A DNA stretch of 5,087 nucleotides. It comes from Lentisphaerota bacterium (GTDB lineage: Bacteria; Verrucomicrobiota; Lentisphaeria; Oligosphaerales; JAFGRS01). Each line of letters opens with the position of its first letter. Position 1 is the stretch's first letter. The notes under the pieces are model-generated. The model had not been told where the DNA came from, did not search any database, and saw only the letters and a program-made list of their open reading frames with translations. This document shows positions 1 through 5,087 of this stretch, in pieces. The DNA lies in NCBI GenBank assembly GCA_012514865.1, contig JAAYZO010000870.1:1-5087 (forward strand). Direction: 5' to 3'. The position numbers and the translations under genes were made by a program.

Positions 1-60
1 CGCCTGGGCGCCGGGACATGCGCAAGGATGCGCATGCCACCTCCGGCCGGTTCGCGTGCG
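1..60. repeat. 60-base direct repeat, copy 1, with perfect hairpin
   Basis: This copy matches 193-252 at 56 of 60 positions; the differences are at 34, 51, 52 and 54. The first 50 bases differ at one position only. It contains a perfect 8-bp inverted repeat, CATGCGCA-AGGA-TGCGCATG (17-36), and the motif GCGCC-TG-GGCGCC near its left end. The copy begins at the window edge and may extend further left. The layout resembles palindromic intergenic elements of the REP/BIME type, but the family is not identified. Confidence 0.85.
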
Positions 61-192
61 CCGGGGATTGGGTCGTATGAAACATCGCGTCGTTGTGCTG
101 CCGAGGCCGCCCCTGCTCGTGGACGCGTTCGCGTCTGTGGACACTCGCGCTCCACACCGGTGGCGAGCGATGGTCCGCCGTGTTCTATCCGG
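61..192. other. Inter-repeat segment with small hairpins, no gene seen
   Basis: The 132 bases between the direct repeats contain further self-complementary motifs close together: GACGCG-TT-CGCGTC (122-135), TGTGGA with TCCACA around a 9-base loop (136-156), and the 8-base palindrome CACCGGTG (155-162). Short open frames cross this region on the plus strand, but they read through the repeats, are Arg/Pro/Cys-rich and have no recognisable domain. I treat the whole of 1-269 as non-coding repeat DNA. Confidence 0.6.
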
Positions 193-252
193 CGCCTGGG
201 CGCCGGGACATGCGCAAGGATGCGCCTGCCACCTCCGGCCGGCCCTCGTGCG
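193..252. repeat. 60-base direct repeat, copy 2, with two adjacent hairpins
   Basis: This is the second copy of the repeat at 1-60, offset by 192 bases. Its left end, together with four bases to the left, forms a perfect 8-bp stem: CCGGCGCC-TG-GGCGCCGG (189-206). A second hairpin follows at 209-228 (CATGCGCA-AGGA-TGCGCCTG) with one mismatched pair. It lies 17 bases beyond the stop of the large gene, so in that transcript both hairpins would form in the 3' untranslated region. No U-run follows, so it is not a standard Rho-independent terminator, but it could stabilise or end the mRNA. Confidence 0.85.
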
Positions 253-269
253 ACCTGCTTCTCCGCGGC
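253..269. other. Short gap between the direct repeat and the stop of the large gene
   Basis: Seventeen bases lie between the repeat copy and the TGA stop. Nothing distinctive is seen in them, so the repeat effectively abuts the 3' end of the gene. Confidence 0.6.
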
Positions 270-3200
270 TCACCAGGGGTTGCGCCAGGGGGCGTAGTTC
301 CAGTTCATGAAGAGGTTCATGGCGGCGCGGTCGATGACGTCGTTCTGGGGTAGGACGAGGAGGGCATCGAGGTGGGCGCCGGCTTGGGCCGTGAGGCTCA
401 GGGCGTGCTCGCCGGCCTCGAGGTCGAGGTCGGGGACGCGATACCACGACCCGTGGGCGTAGTTCTCGCCGTAGTGCGCGAACATCTTCGTATGGGCCTG
501 GCGGGGTGCGGTCCAGTCGGTGAAGCCGATCATGGCGGCGGCGGTGACGGCGCGGGCCGGGCCCTGGTCCACCTGCAGGGTGATCGCCGTGGAGGCCTCG
601 GCGTCCCAGCGGGCCCGGATCCAGAGGGCGTGCCGGCCGGCCTGGGCGACGCGCAGGGCGTAGCGCAGCGCGCCCTCGCCGGTGAAACTCACGACGCGTG
701 CGCCGCTGGCCTCGGGGAGGTCAGCGACGGCGGCGTCGCCGGTGATGTCGGCGGCGCTCTCGGCCTCGGCGACCAGGGCCGCCGTGGCGGCCAGGACGGT
801 CACCGGCAGGCGGCGCGTGTCGTCGCCCTCGGCGAGGCAGAGGTCGACGCTGGCGATGTCGCCGTCGCGGAGGCCGTCCGGCCGGATGGCGATGTCGGCG
901 CGCTCCGGCGTCGAACTCGCCTCGTTGCGGGCGGTCCAGCCCTGCGGGAGGCGCTCCACGCGGATGAGGTCCGGCCGGCGGGCGTCGGGCGCGGTGCCGT
1001 CGGGGAGGCGTCCGCTGAGGGTCACCTGAAGGGCGAGGTCCTGTCCGGGTGTGACCACGCAGACCTGCCGGTGCATCTGGTCGCTGTCGAGGTAGAAGCC
1101 GAGGGCATTGAGGCTCAGGCCAAGGCCGCTCCGGCGGCGTTCGATCCAGGCGCAGGTGGTGCGCACGGGCGCGGTGACCGGCCCGCCGACGAAGGTGATG
1201 GCATTGCGGCCGCGGCGGAGCCTCCCGGGGAGTGCCCACGGCGAGACCACGAAGGTGCTGCGCAGGCGCAGGCCCTCGACCACGGCGCCGGCGGGGATCT
1301 CGAGGCGGGCGGCGTAGGCATAGCGGGCGCTGACCTGGTCACGCAGCGTGCAGGCGAGGTCGCCCGCCGCGGCGGTGTTGGTCCAGACGACCTGCCAGGT
1401 CGCGCCGTCGTCCACGGAGAGCGCCAGGCGCAGGGCACCCGGTGCGGCGTCGCGATAGCGTGCCTGTACGGCGCCGTCGGCGAGGATGTAGGGGCAGAGC
1501 AGGCGGTACTCGAGGGTGCCCGGCCGGGCGGCGTCGAGGGTGCGCAGAGCGGTGCCGGCGTCGTCGGTCTCGACGGCGAGGTTCTCGAGGGTCTGCGCCG
1601 GGCTGGCCGTCACCGGCTCGAAGAGGACAGCGCCATTGCCGAAGAAGGGCGGTATCTTGGCCAGGGGAATCGGGGCGCGGCGGTCGCTGAGTTCGAACCA
1701 CCGTCCCTCGTTGTGCCAGCCGACGCTGATGCGTTCGCCGCGGCGCAGGGGGAAGTCCATGCTGTGGGGCCGTTCGGCGCCGCCGAGGCCGGCGCCGCTG
1801 CGGCGGCCGCGCAGCCAGGCATTGGCGTCGCCGCCCTGCCGGAGTTTCAGCCACGGGTCCTCCTCGAGGTCGCGCCGGCCGATCACCGACTGGTTGTCGC
1901 GGTCCAGCCAGTAGACGCGCGACGAGAGGTCGAAGAGCCGCATATCGCCGTCGTAGAAGGCCTGCTGGAACTGGTGGTGCGTCCCGGAGGCGTTGGTCGA
2001 CGAGATGCCGACGGCCAGGAAGAGCTTGCGCAGCATGTGGTTCATCGGGCCGCACTGGTCCATCGGGTAGATGTTGAGGGCCTTGATGAGCGAGTACGAG
2101 ACGCGGTTGCGGTGTCGGCCGCCGGGGAGGGTCTCGCAGTAGTTGGCGTCGTAGTAGTTGGTGGTCTCGAGGGCGTAGCGGAAGGCCGTCATGGCGCGTT
2201 CGGCGTCGGAGGTCGCGGTCGGGGCCACGGTGGCGGCCAGGTCGGCGACGCTGAAGGGCACCGGGCGGTCGTTGGCGCGCCAGCGCGGCAGGAGGGTCTG
2301 GCCGGGCGCGTCTGCGGCGGGTTCGAAGGTGGTGCAGCGCATCCATGGCTCGGCGTCGCCGCCGACCTCGAGGTCGAAGCCCGCGCCGGCGTTGTCGGGT
2401 GTGACGAGGCGTTCGACCTGGCGCTCGTAGAGGCCGGTGAAGCGCGGGTCGGGCGGCGTGGTGAAGGGCCGCCGCGCCGGCAGGCGTCGTTCGGCGCGGT
2501 TGGCCTCGAAGCTCTCCGGGGCGGCATTGGGCCGCACCGCGACCTCTCGTGCGACCACGCCCTCGGGGGTGCGCTGTTCGACGGTGGCCGTGTCGAGCTG
2601 TGGCGCGAGTTCGCAGGCGAGGTGGCCGCGCACGAAGCGGTCGTCAGCGGCATGGGTGCCATGGGGGTCGTGGTCGAGGTGGAAGAGGGCGCGGGTGTTG
2701 GCATCGAGGGTGAAGGCGGTGCGCGCGGGCGCGAAGGCGTCGGTGTAGCGCACGCTGTCGGAGATGCGGCACTCGTCGATGACGGCCTCGGCGCCGCGAC
2801 CGGCCTGCCAGGAGCGGTCGCCGCCGAGGAAGGCCTGCATCGGCAGGCTGCGGCGGTCGCGCTCGCCGATGCCGCGGCCGCTCTGCAGGGCCTCGTTCGA
2901 CTCGGTCAGGCTGAAGGGCCACGGCGCGTCGGTGCCCGCCAGGGCAGCCACCGGCCGGCCGTCGACGAAGAGCCCCAGACGGCCGGCGGGGAGGTCCCAG
3001 GTCGCGGCCAGGTGCCGCCAAATGCCGGCCTCGAAGGCCACCGGCCCGGCGACGCTGCGCGTCTTGCCGGCCGAGTCGACGTACGAGAACTCGAGCTGGC
3101 CATCGGCACGCAGGCGCAGGCATGACTGCCGGCGATGACCGTAGGCGATGCCCTCGAAGAAGACGCGTTCGCGGCCGTCGCCGCTGGCCGCGATCGGGCG

Positions 3201-4370
3201 GCACCAGAACTCGAGGGTGCCGCGCTCCAGGCCCCAGTGCACCGAGTCCGGCCGGCCCGGGTCGTTGGCGAGGAGGGTGCCCTCGGAGGCGCCGTTGAAC
3301 ATCAGCCGGCGCTGGCCGGTGAACTCGACGGCGCGGTTGTGCGGGGTGTCGGTCAGGGCGCCCTCGACAAAGCCGGCATGGCTCAGCGCCGGCCAGGGCC
3401 AGGACTCCTCCGGGCGCAGGGTCAGGCGGTCGATCCAGACGGTCATGGCGGCGTCGGGGCCGCGCACGGTCTGGCCGGTATCGGCATCGGTGACCCGCAG
3501 GCCGAGGCTCACGGCCACGACCGCCCGGGCGGCGTCATGACGGAGGCGTCCGCGCTGGCTGAACTGGACGAGTTGGCCCTCGGCGAGTTCCAGAGCGAGC
3601 CAGCGCGGGTCGATGGCGCTCTCGGCGATGGCGGTGCCGTCGGCGCGGAACTGGCGGATCTCGACCAGCGCCGGGACGCCATAGGCGGCACGCTCGGCCA
3701 GGAAGTCCGCCTCGAAGAGGACCTCGCGGCCGGCGTAGCGCGCGACATCGACGGCCTGGGTCAGGACCAGCTCGCGCGGCGCCTCGCCCGCGGCGTCGGC
3801 ATCGACGCGGATGCACAGCGACTGCTGCCCGGTGGTGCGCGCCCAACGGCCGGGCTGCACCAGGCCCGGCGCCGAGACGGCCCAGCCGCCGGCAGGGTCC
3901 TCGCCGAGGCGCTCGAAGTCCGGGTCGACCAGGAGATTCTCGGGCGGCAGGTCGGCGGCGGCGTACGAGGGCGCCGCGTGGCCGCGGTCGAGGGTGTCGA
4001 AGTAGAGGTCGTACGACGAGGCAACACCGGCTGCGGGTCGGTCCATCCAGGCCAGGCGCAGGCCCGGGGCGTGGTCCGGACCCGGCCGCGGCGGCCGGAC
4101 GACATGGGGCACCGGCGCGGCCGTGCGCGGGTCGATGACCCGCAGCGACGACGGGTCGACGGCGCCGGACTGGCCGAGGCCCTGCAGGAGGGCCTGGAAA
4201 TCGACCGTGACCTCAACCGGGCAGGGCACGTCGTCCGGGCTGGGCTGCGGCCGGGTCACCGTCGTGCGGCAGCGCCAGGCGCTGTCCCACCACGGCCGCG
4301 TCTCGGCCGCCAGGACGCCGACACAGAGGCTGGGCAGGCAGAAGAGCAGTCCGGCAGTACGCAGATCCAT
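270..4370 (-). CDS. Large secreted multidomain protein: LamG-like, transglutaminase-like and CBM6/35-like modules
   Basis: The 1366-residue product starts with a signal peptide (residues 1-22, hydrophobic LLFCLPSLCVGVL, cleavage near VLA-AE; no lipobox). Modules, judged by eye: DUF2341-like beta domain about 27-126 (WWDSAWRCR start, YDLYFDT end); CBM4/9-like 144-320 (ENLLVDPDFE); LamG/concanavalin-like 335-568 (GTLEFWCRP, WRHLAATWD, LFVDGRPVA, VIDECRISD); transglutaminase-like core about 722-840; beta-rich region with a sialidase-repeat-like SVDDGATW at 985-992; Ig/NEW3-like 1100-1195; CBM6/35-like 1199-1341 (AEAES, GSWYRVPDLDLEAGEH). The core shows a plausible triad: Cys773 (DQCGPM), His799 (GTHHQF) and Asp814 (RLFDLSS). 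In known transglutaminase-fold enzymes this triad serves peptidases, amidases or crosslinking acyltransferases; which applies here is unknown. The start is chosen from the signal peptide and a GGGAG site eight bases upstream; ATG at 4376 is the alternative. The stop is TGA at 270-272. No anchor or sorting signal is seen, so export to the periplasm or outside is inferred. Sure of coding and export, fairly sure of LamG and core, less of the outer modules. Confidence 0.93.
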   Translation of the reverse strand: MDLRTAGLLFCLPSLCVGVLAAETRPWWDSAWRCRTTVTRPQPSPDDVPCPVEVTVDFQALLQGLGQSGAVDPSSLRVIDPRTAAPVPHVVRPPRPGPDHAPGLRLAWMDRPAAGVASSYDLYFDTLDRGHAAPSYAAADLPPENLLVDPDFERLGEDPAGGWAVSAPGLVQPGRWARTTGQQSLCIRVDADAAGEAPRELVLTQAVDVARYAGREVLFEADFLAERAAYGVPALVEIRQFRADGTAIAESAIDPRWLALELAEGQLVQFSQRGRLRHDAARAVVAVSLGLRVTDADTGQTVRGPDAAMTVWIDRLTLRPEESWPWPALSHAGFVEGALTDTPHNRAVEFTGQRRLMFNGASEGTLLANDPGRPDSVHWGLERGTLEFWCRPIAASGDGRERVFFEGIAYGHRRQSCLRLRADGQLEFSYVDSAGKTRSVAGPVAFEAGIWRHLAATWDLPAGRLGLFVDGRPVAALAGTDAPWPFSLTESNEALQSGRGIGERDRRSLPMQAFLGGDRSWQAGRGAEAVIDECRISDSVRYTDAFAPARTAFTLDANTRALFHLDHDPHGTHAADDRFVRGHLACELAPQLDTATVEQRTPEGVVAREVAVRPNAAPESFEANRAERRLPARRPFTTPPDPRFTGLYERQVERLVTPDNAGAGFDLEVGGDAEPWMRCTTFEPAADAPGQTLLPRWRANDRPVPFSVADLAATVAPTATSDAERAMTAFRYALETTNYYDANYCETLPGGRHRNRVSYSLIKALNIYPMDQCGPMNHMLRKLFLAVGISSTNASGTHHQFQQAFYDGDMRLFDLSSRVYWLDRDNQSVIGRRDLEEDPWLKLRQGGDANAWLRGRRSGAGLGGAERPHSMDFPLRRGERISVGWHNEGRWFELSDRRAPIPLAKIPPFFGNGAVLFEPVTASPAQTLENLAVETDDAGTALRTLDAARPGTLEYRLLCPYILADGAVQARYRDAAPGALRLALSVDDGATWQVVWTNTAAAGDLACTLRDQVSARYAYAARLEIPAGAVVEGLRLRSTFVVSPWALPGRLRRGRNAITFVGGPVTAPVRTTCAWIERRRSGLGLSLNALGFYLDSDQMHRQVCVVTPGQDLALQVTLSGRLPDGTAPDARRPDLIRVERLPQGWTARNEASSTPERADIAIRPDGLRDGDIASVDLCLAEGDDTRRLPVTVLAATAALVAEAESAADITGDAAVADLPEASGARVVSFTGEGALRYALRVAQAGRHALWIRARWDAEASTAITLQVDQGPARAVTAAAMIGFTDWTAPRQAHTKMFAHYGENYAHGSWYRVPDLDLEAGEHALSLTAQAGAHLDALLVLPQNDVIDRAAMNLFMNWNYAPWRNPW

Positions 4371-4378
4371 GGCCATGT

Positions 4379-4383
4379 CTCCC
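4379..4383 (-). promoter_or_regulatory. Ribosome binding site GGGAG that decides the start of the large gene
   Basis: On the minus strand the sequence reads GGGAG, then eight bases, then ATG at 4370. That is a normal Shine-Dalgarno distance. The in-frame ATG two codons earlier (4376) would have only two bases between this site and the start, so 4370 is preferred. No comparable site was noted for the far upstream in-frame ATG at 4565, which lies inside heptamer repeats. Confidence 0.65.
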
Positions 4384-4448
4384 AACGCCAATCGGTTGTC
4401 GCAGCCGGCCCGGCCGTGCGCGCGGCCAGCCGGACTCCCGCGGCGCTC

Positions 4449-4477
4449 AAGGTAGCGGCGGGGCACCCCGTCGGCAA
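4449..4477 (-). promoter_or_regulatory. Possible sigma70-type promoter for the large gene
   Basis: On the minus strand TTGCCG (4472-4477, four of six matches to TTGACA) is followed after exactly 17 bases by TACCTT (4449-4454, three of six matches to TATAAT). This would give a leader of roughly 70 bases. The spacer holds a small perfect inverted repeat, CGGGG-TG-CCCCG (4459-4470), which could be an operator or simply GC-rich chance. The match is weak and the organism's promoter consensus is unknown. Confidence 0.22.
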
Positions 4478-4512
4478 CTCGTCCCCGGCGGGGCCGCCCG
4501 GGCGAAGGTGAC

Positions 4513-4539
4513 CAGGGACAGCAGGGACAGCAGGGACAC
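4513..4539 (+). repeat. Three tandem 9-mers, CAGGGACAG type
   Basis: Three copies of CAGGGACAG run head to tail (4513-4521, 4522-4530, 4531-4539), the last ending in C instead of G. Because the unit is nine bases, one plus-strand frame reads RDSRDSRDT. Related 9-mers occur in the opposite orientation at 4812-4838. The tract directly precedes the heptamer array. Confidence 0.9.
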
Positions 4540-4549
4540 GGGGGAAAGG

Positions 4550-4742
4550 AACGCCGAACGCTCAACGCTCAACGCTCAACGCCCAACGCCGGAGGGGGGA
4601 GGAACGCCCAACGCCGAACGCTCAACGCCCAACGCTCAACGCTGGAGGGGGGAGGAACGCCCAACGCTCAACGCCGAACGCTCAACGCTCAACGCCGGAG
4701 GGGGCGGAACGCCGAACGCTCGACGCTCAACGCCCAACGCTG
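4550..4742. repeat. Nested heptanucleotide tandem array: 23 copies of AACGCYS in four blocks
   Basis: Heptamers AACGCTC, AACGCCC, AACGCCG and AACGCTG run in blocks of 6, 6, 6 and 5 units at 4550-4591, 4603-4644, 4656-4697 and 4708-4742. The blocks are separated by GAGGGGGGAGG (4592-4602, 4645-4655) and the shortened GAGGGGGCGG (4698-4707), giving a higher-order period of 53, 53 and 52 bases. Only one unit departs from the AACGC core (GACGCTC at 4722-4728). Every block ends in a unit of the form AACGCYG. A degenerate spacer precedes the first block (CGGGGGAAAGG, 4539-4549), and a decayed spacer and unit follow the last (4743-4761). The unit contains no stop in any frame, which creates long spurious open frames on both strands. 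It resembles the heptameric short tandemly repeated repetitive (STRR) sequences described in cyanobacteria in form, not in sequence. Confidence 0.95.
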
Positions 4743-4811
4743 ACGTGGGCGGGGAACACGGGGGCGCCGAGGTGTCCTGGCGGCACGAGGATCTGCGGCG
4801 GCCCCAACCTG

Positions 4812-4838
4812 GAGTCCCTTGGGTCGCTTGTGTCCCTT
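4812..4838 (-). repeat. Three degenerate 9-mers in inverted orientation
   Basis: On the minus strand this reads AAGGGACAC, AAGCGACCC, AAGGGACTC, an imperfect tandem 9-mer whose translation in one frame is RDTSDPRDS. It matches the plus-strand 9-mers at 4513-4539 at 19 of 27 positions without gaps. The two sets therefore face each other across the heptamer array. Confidence 0.6.
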
Positions 4839-4861
4839 TCCGGGCGGCCCCCGTCCCACGG

Positions 4862-4902
4862 GCCGGTGGCGCCGGGTACAGAGGCGGCCCGGCGCCGCCG
4901 GC
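4862..4902. repeat. Long GC-rich hairpin, 15-bp stem
   Basis: GCCGGTGGCGCCGGG (4862-4876) pairs with CCCGGCGCCGCCGGC (4888-4902) around an 11-base loop. All pairs are Watson-Crick except one T-G at 4867/4897, which is a U-G wobble in a plus-strand RNA and an A-C mismatch in a minus-strand RNA. No T-run follows on either side, so it is not a standard intrinsic terminator. It could be an RNA structure, a protein site or a palindromic repeat element. Confidence 0.75.
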
Positions 4903-4918
4903 GTCCGTGCCTGGGAGC

Positions 4919-4936
4919 GCCGAGCGTCGGCTCGGC
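4919..4936. repeat. Perfect 7-bp hairpin with GTCG loop
   Basis: GCCGAGC (4919-4925) and GCTCGGC (4930-4936) are exact reverse complements around the four bases GTCG. It lies 16 bases after the longer hairpin. In DNA this GC-rich, a stem of this length can arise by chance. Confidence 0.55.
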
Positions 4937-5039
4937 TCTGCGGTGGAATCGTTGGGGCTCTCTGGCGGCGGGGGCTTGCCTCGGCGGGGTTCGGGGGTAA
5001 CGTCCTCTCTGGCCGGGCTCCGTGGGTCCGGTCCGCGAC

Positions 5040-5055
5040 CGCAGGGCCGCAGGGC
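5040..5055. repeat. Tandem octamer CGCAGGGC, two copies
   Basis: Two exact head-to-tail copies of CGCAGGGC occupy 5040-5047 and 5048-5055. No function is evident; two copies may be chance. Confidence 0.6.
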
Positions 5056-5074
5056 ACTCATACAGAGGTGACAC

Positions 5075-5079
5075 GGAGG
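5075..5079 (+). promoter_or_regulatory. Possible Shine-Dalgarno for a gene beyond the right edge
   Basis: GGAGG is followed by eight bases to the end of the window, an ideal distance for a start codon at the next base. If real, the next gene would be divergent from the large gene and would share the repeat-rich intergenic region. The start codon is not in the window, and GGAGG is common in G-rich DNA. Confidence 0.15.
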
Positions 5080-5087
5080 CTTCGACC

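Larger units (their letters stand above)
4371..4512. other. 5' leader and upstream region of the large gene, no gene seen
   Basis: This stretch separates the start codon from the tandem-repeat locus. Apart from the ribosome binding site and the weak promoter candidate I see only short GC-rich inverted repeats such as CCCC-GGC-GGGG near 4483-4493. The minus-strand frame stays open through it, but the translation is a Pro/Arg/Gly-rich string with no domain, as expected of GC-rich non-coding DNA. Confidence 0.6.
4762..5087. other. Right-hand intergenic region, no gene seen
   Basis: Apart from the inverted 9-mers, the two hairpins and the tandem octamer I find no coding region here. Open frames on both strands are Pro/Arg/Gly-rich, continue into the heptamer array or stop at the edge, and show no domain or plausible start. 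A GGAGG at 5075-5079 lies eight bases from the window edge and could belong to a plus-strand gene starting just outside. Confidence 0.6.

Noticed and set aside
189..228. Rho-independent terminator of the large gene
   Set aside because: The hairpins are correctly placed after the stop, but no U-run follows on the minus strand. They are described as hairpins within the direct repeat instead.
28..353. Short plus-strand open frames over the left flank
   Set aside because: They overlap in different frames, run through the direct repeats and into the 3' end of the large gene on the other strand, and show no domain.
372..4511. Two long plus-strand open frames (917 and 458 residues) covering almost the entire large gene in one frame
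   Set aside because: Their first codon positions lie opposite the third positions of the minus-strand gene. Those are nearly always G or C, so stop codons, which need T first, rarely arise. The translations are Ala/Gly/Val/Glu-rich strings without domains, whereas the minus frame has a signal peptide and recognisable modules.
4592..4602. Shine-Dalgarno sites in the GAGGGGGGAGG spacers
   Set aside because: They resemble ribosome binding sites only because they are purine-rich. They recur periodically and none precedes a plausible start codon of a real gene.
4550..4742. CRISPR array
   Set aside because: The repeated unit is only 7 bases in direct contact, the separators are the same G-rich 11-mer each time, and there are no unique spacers or cas genes in the window.
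4508..5071. Plus-strand open frame of 187 residues starting with GTG
   Set aside because: It is made of the 9-mers, the heptamer array and GC-rich intergenic DNA. The repeat peptide (NAERSTLNAQR-like) follows purely from the heptamer having no stops in any frame.
4636..5074. Minus-strand open frames over the right flank (115-141 residues)
   Set aside because: Several overlapping frames are open at once, all Pro/Arg/Gly-rich and ending in or near the repeats. None has a convincing ribosome binding site or domain.

Overview
The window holds one large protein-coding gene on the minus strand (270-4370), flanked on both sides by repeat-rich DNA in which I find no gene. The DNA is very GC-rich (roughly 70% by eye) with strong G/C bias at third codon positions. 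The protein is a mosaic of secreted carbohydrate-binding-type and jelly-roll modules around a transglutaminase-like core. A gene neighbourhood with heptanucleotide repeats and palindromic intergenic repeats, plus this protein architecture, is most reminiscent of the Planctomycetota/Lentisphaerota/Verrucomicrobiota (PVC) group. That assignment is inference from style, not from a marker gene.

Layout. 1-269: intergenic DNA downstream of the gene, with two copies of a 60-base direct repeat (1-60 and 193-252, 56/60 identical). Each copy contains short hairpins, and the DNA between them carries further hairpins. 270-4370 (minus): the 1366-residue secreted multidomain protein. The start at 4370 is chosen because it directly precedes a signal peptide and has a GGGAG ribosome binding site eight bases upstream. 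The longer open frame reaching 4565 runs through repeat DNA and is not credible as coding. 4371-4512: 5' leader and possible promoter. 4513-4761: a nested tandem-repeat locus with three 9-mers, then 23 copies of the heptamer AACGCYS in four blocks separated by a G-rich 11-base spacer. 4762-5087: intergenic DNA with a second, inverted set of 9-mers, a 15-bp hairpin, a 7-bp hairpin and a tandem octamer. A possible Shine-Dalgarno sequence sits at the right edge.

Function. The protein has, in order, a signal peptide, a DUF2341-like N-terminal beta domain, a CBM4/9-like domain, a LamG/concanavalin-like domain, a transglutaminase-like core with a visible Cys-His-Asp triad, a sialidase-repeat-like/beta-sandwich stretch, an Ig-like stretch and a CBM6/35-like domain, ending in an aromatic-rich tail. 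This suggests an exported, glycan- or surface-associated protein that could be a cysteine peptidase, amidase or acyltransferase; no substrate can be named. There is no neighbouring gene to define a pathway. The least ordinary parts of the window are the nested heptamer array, the paired hairpin repeats and the domain combination of the large protein.
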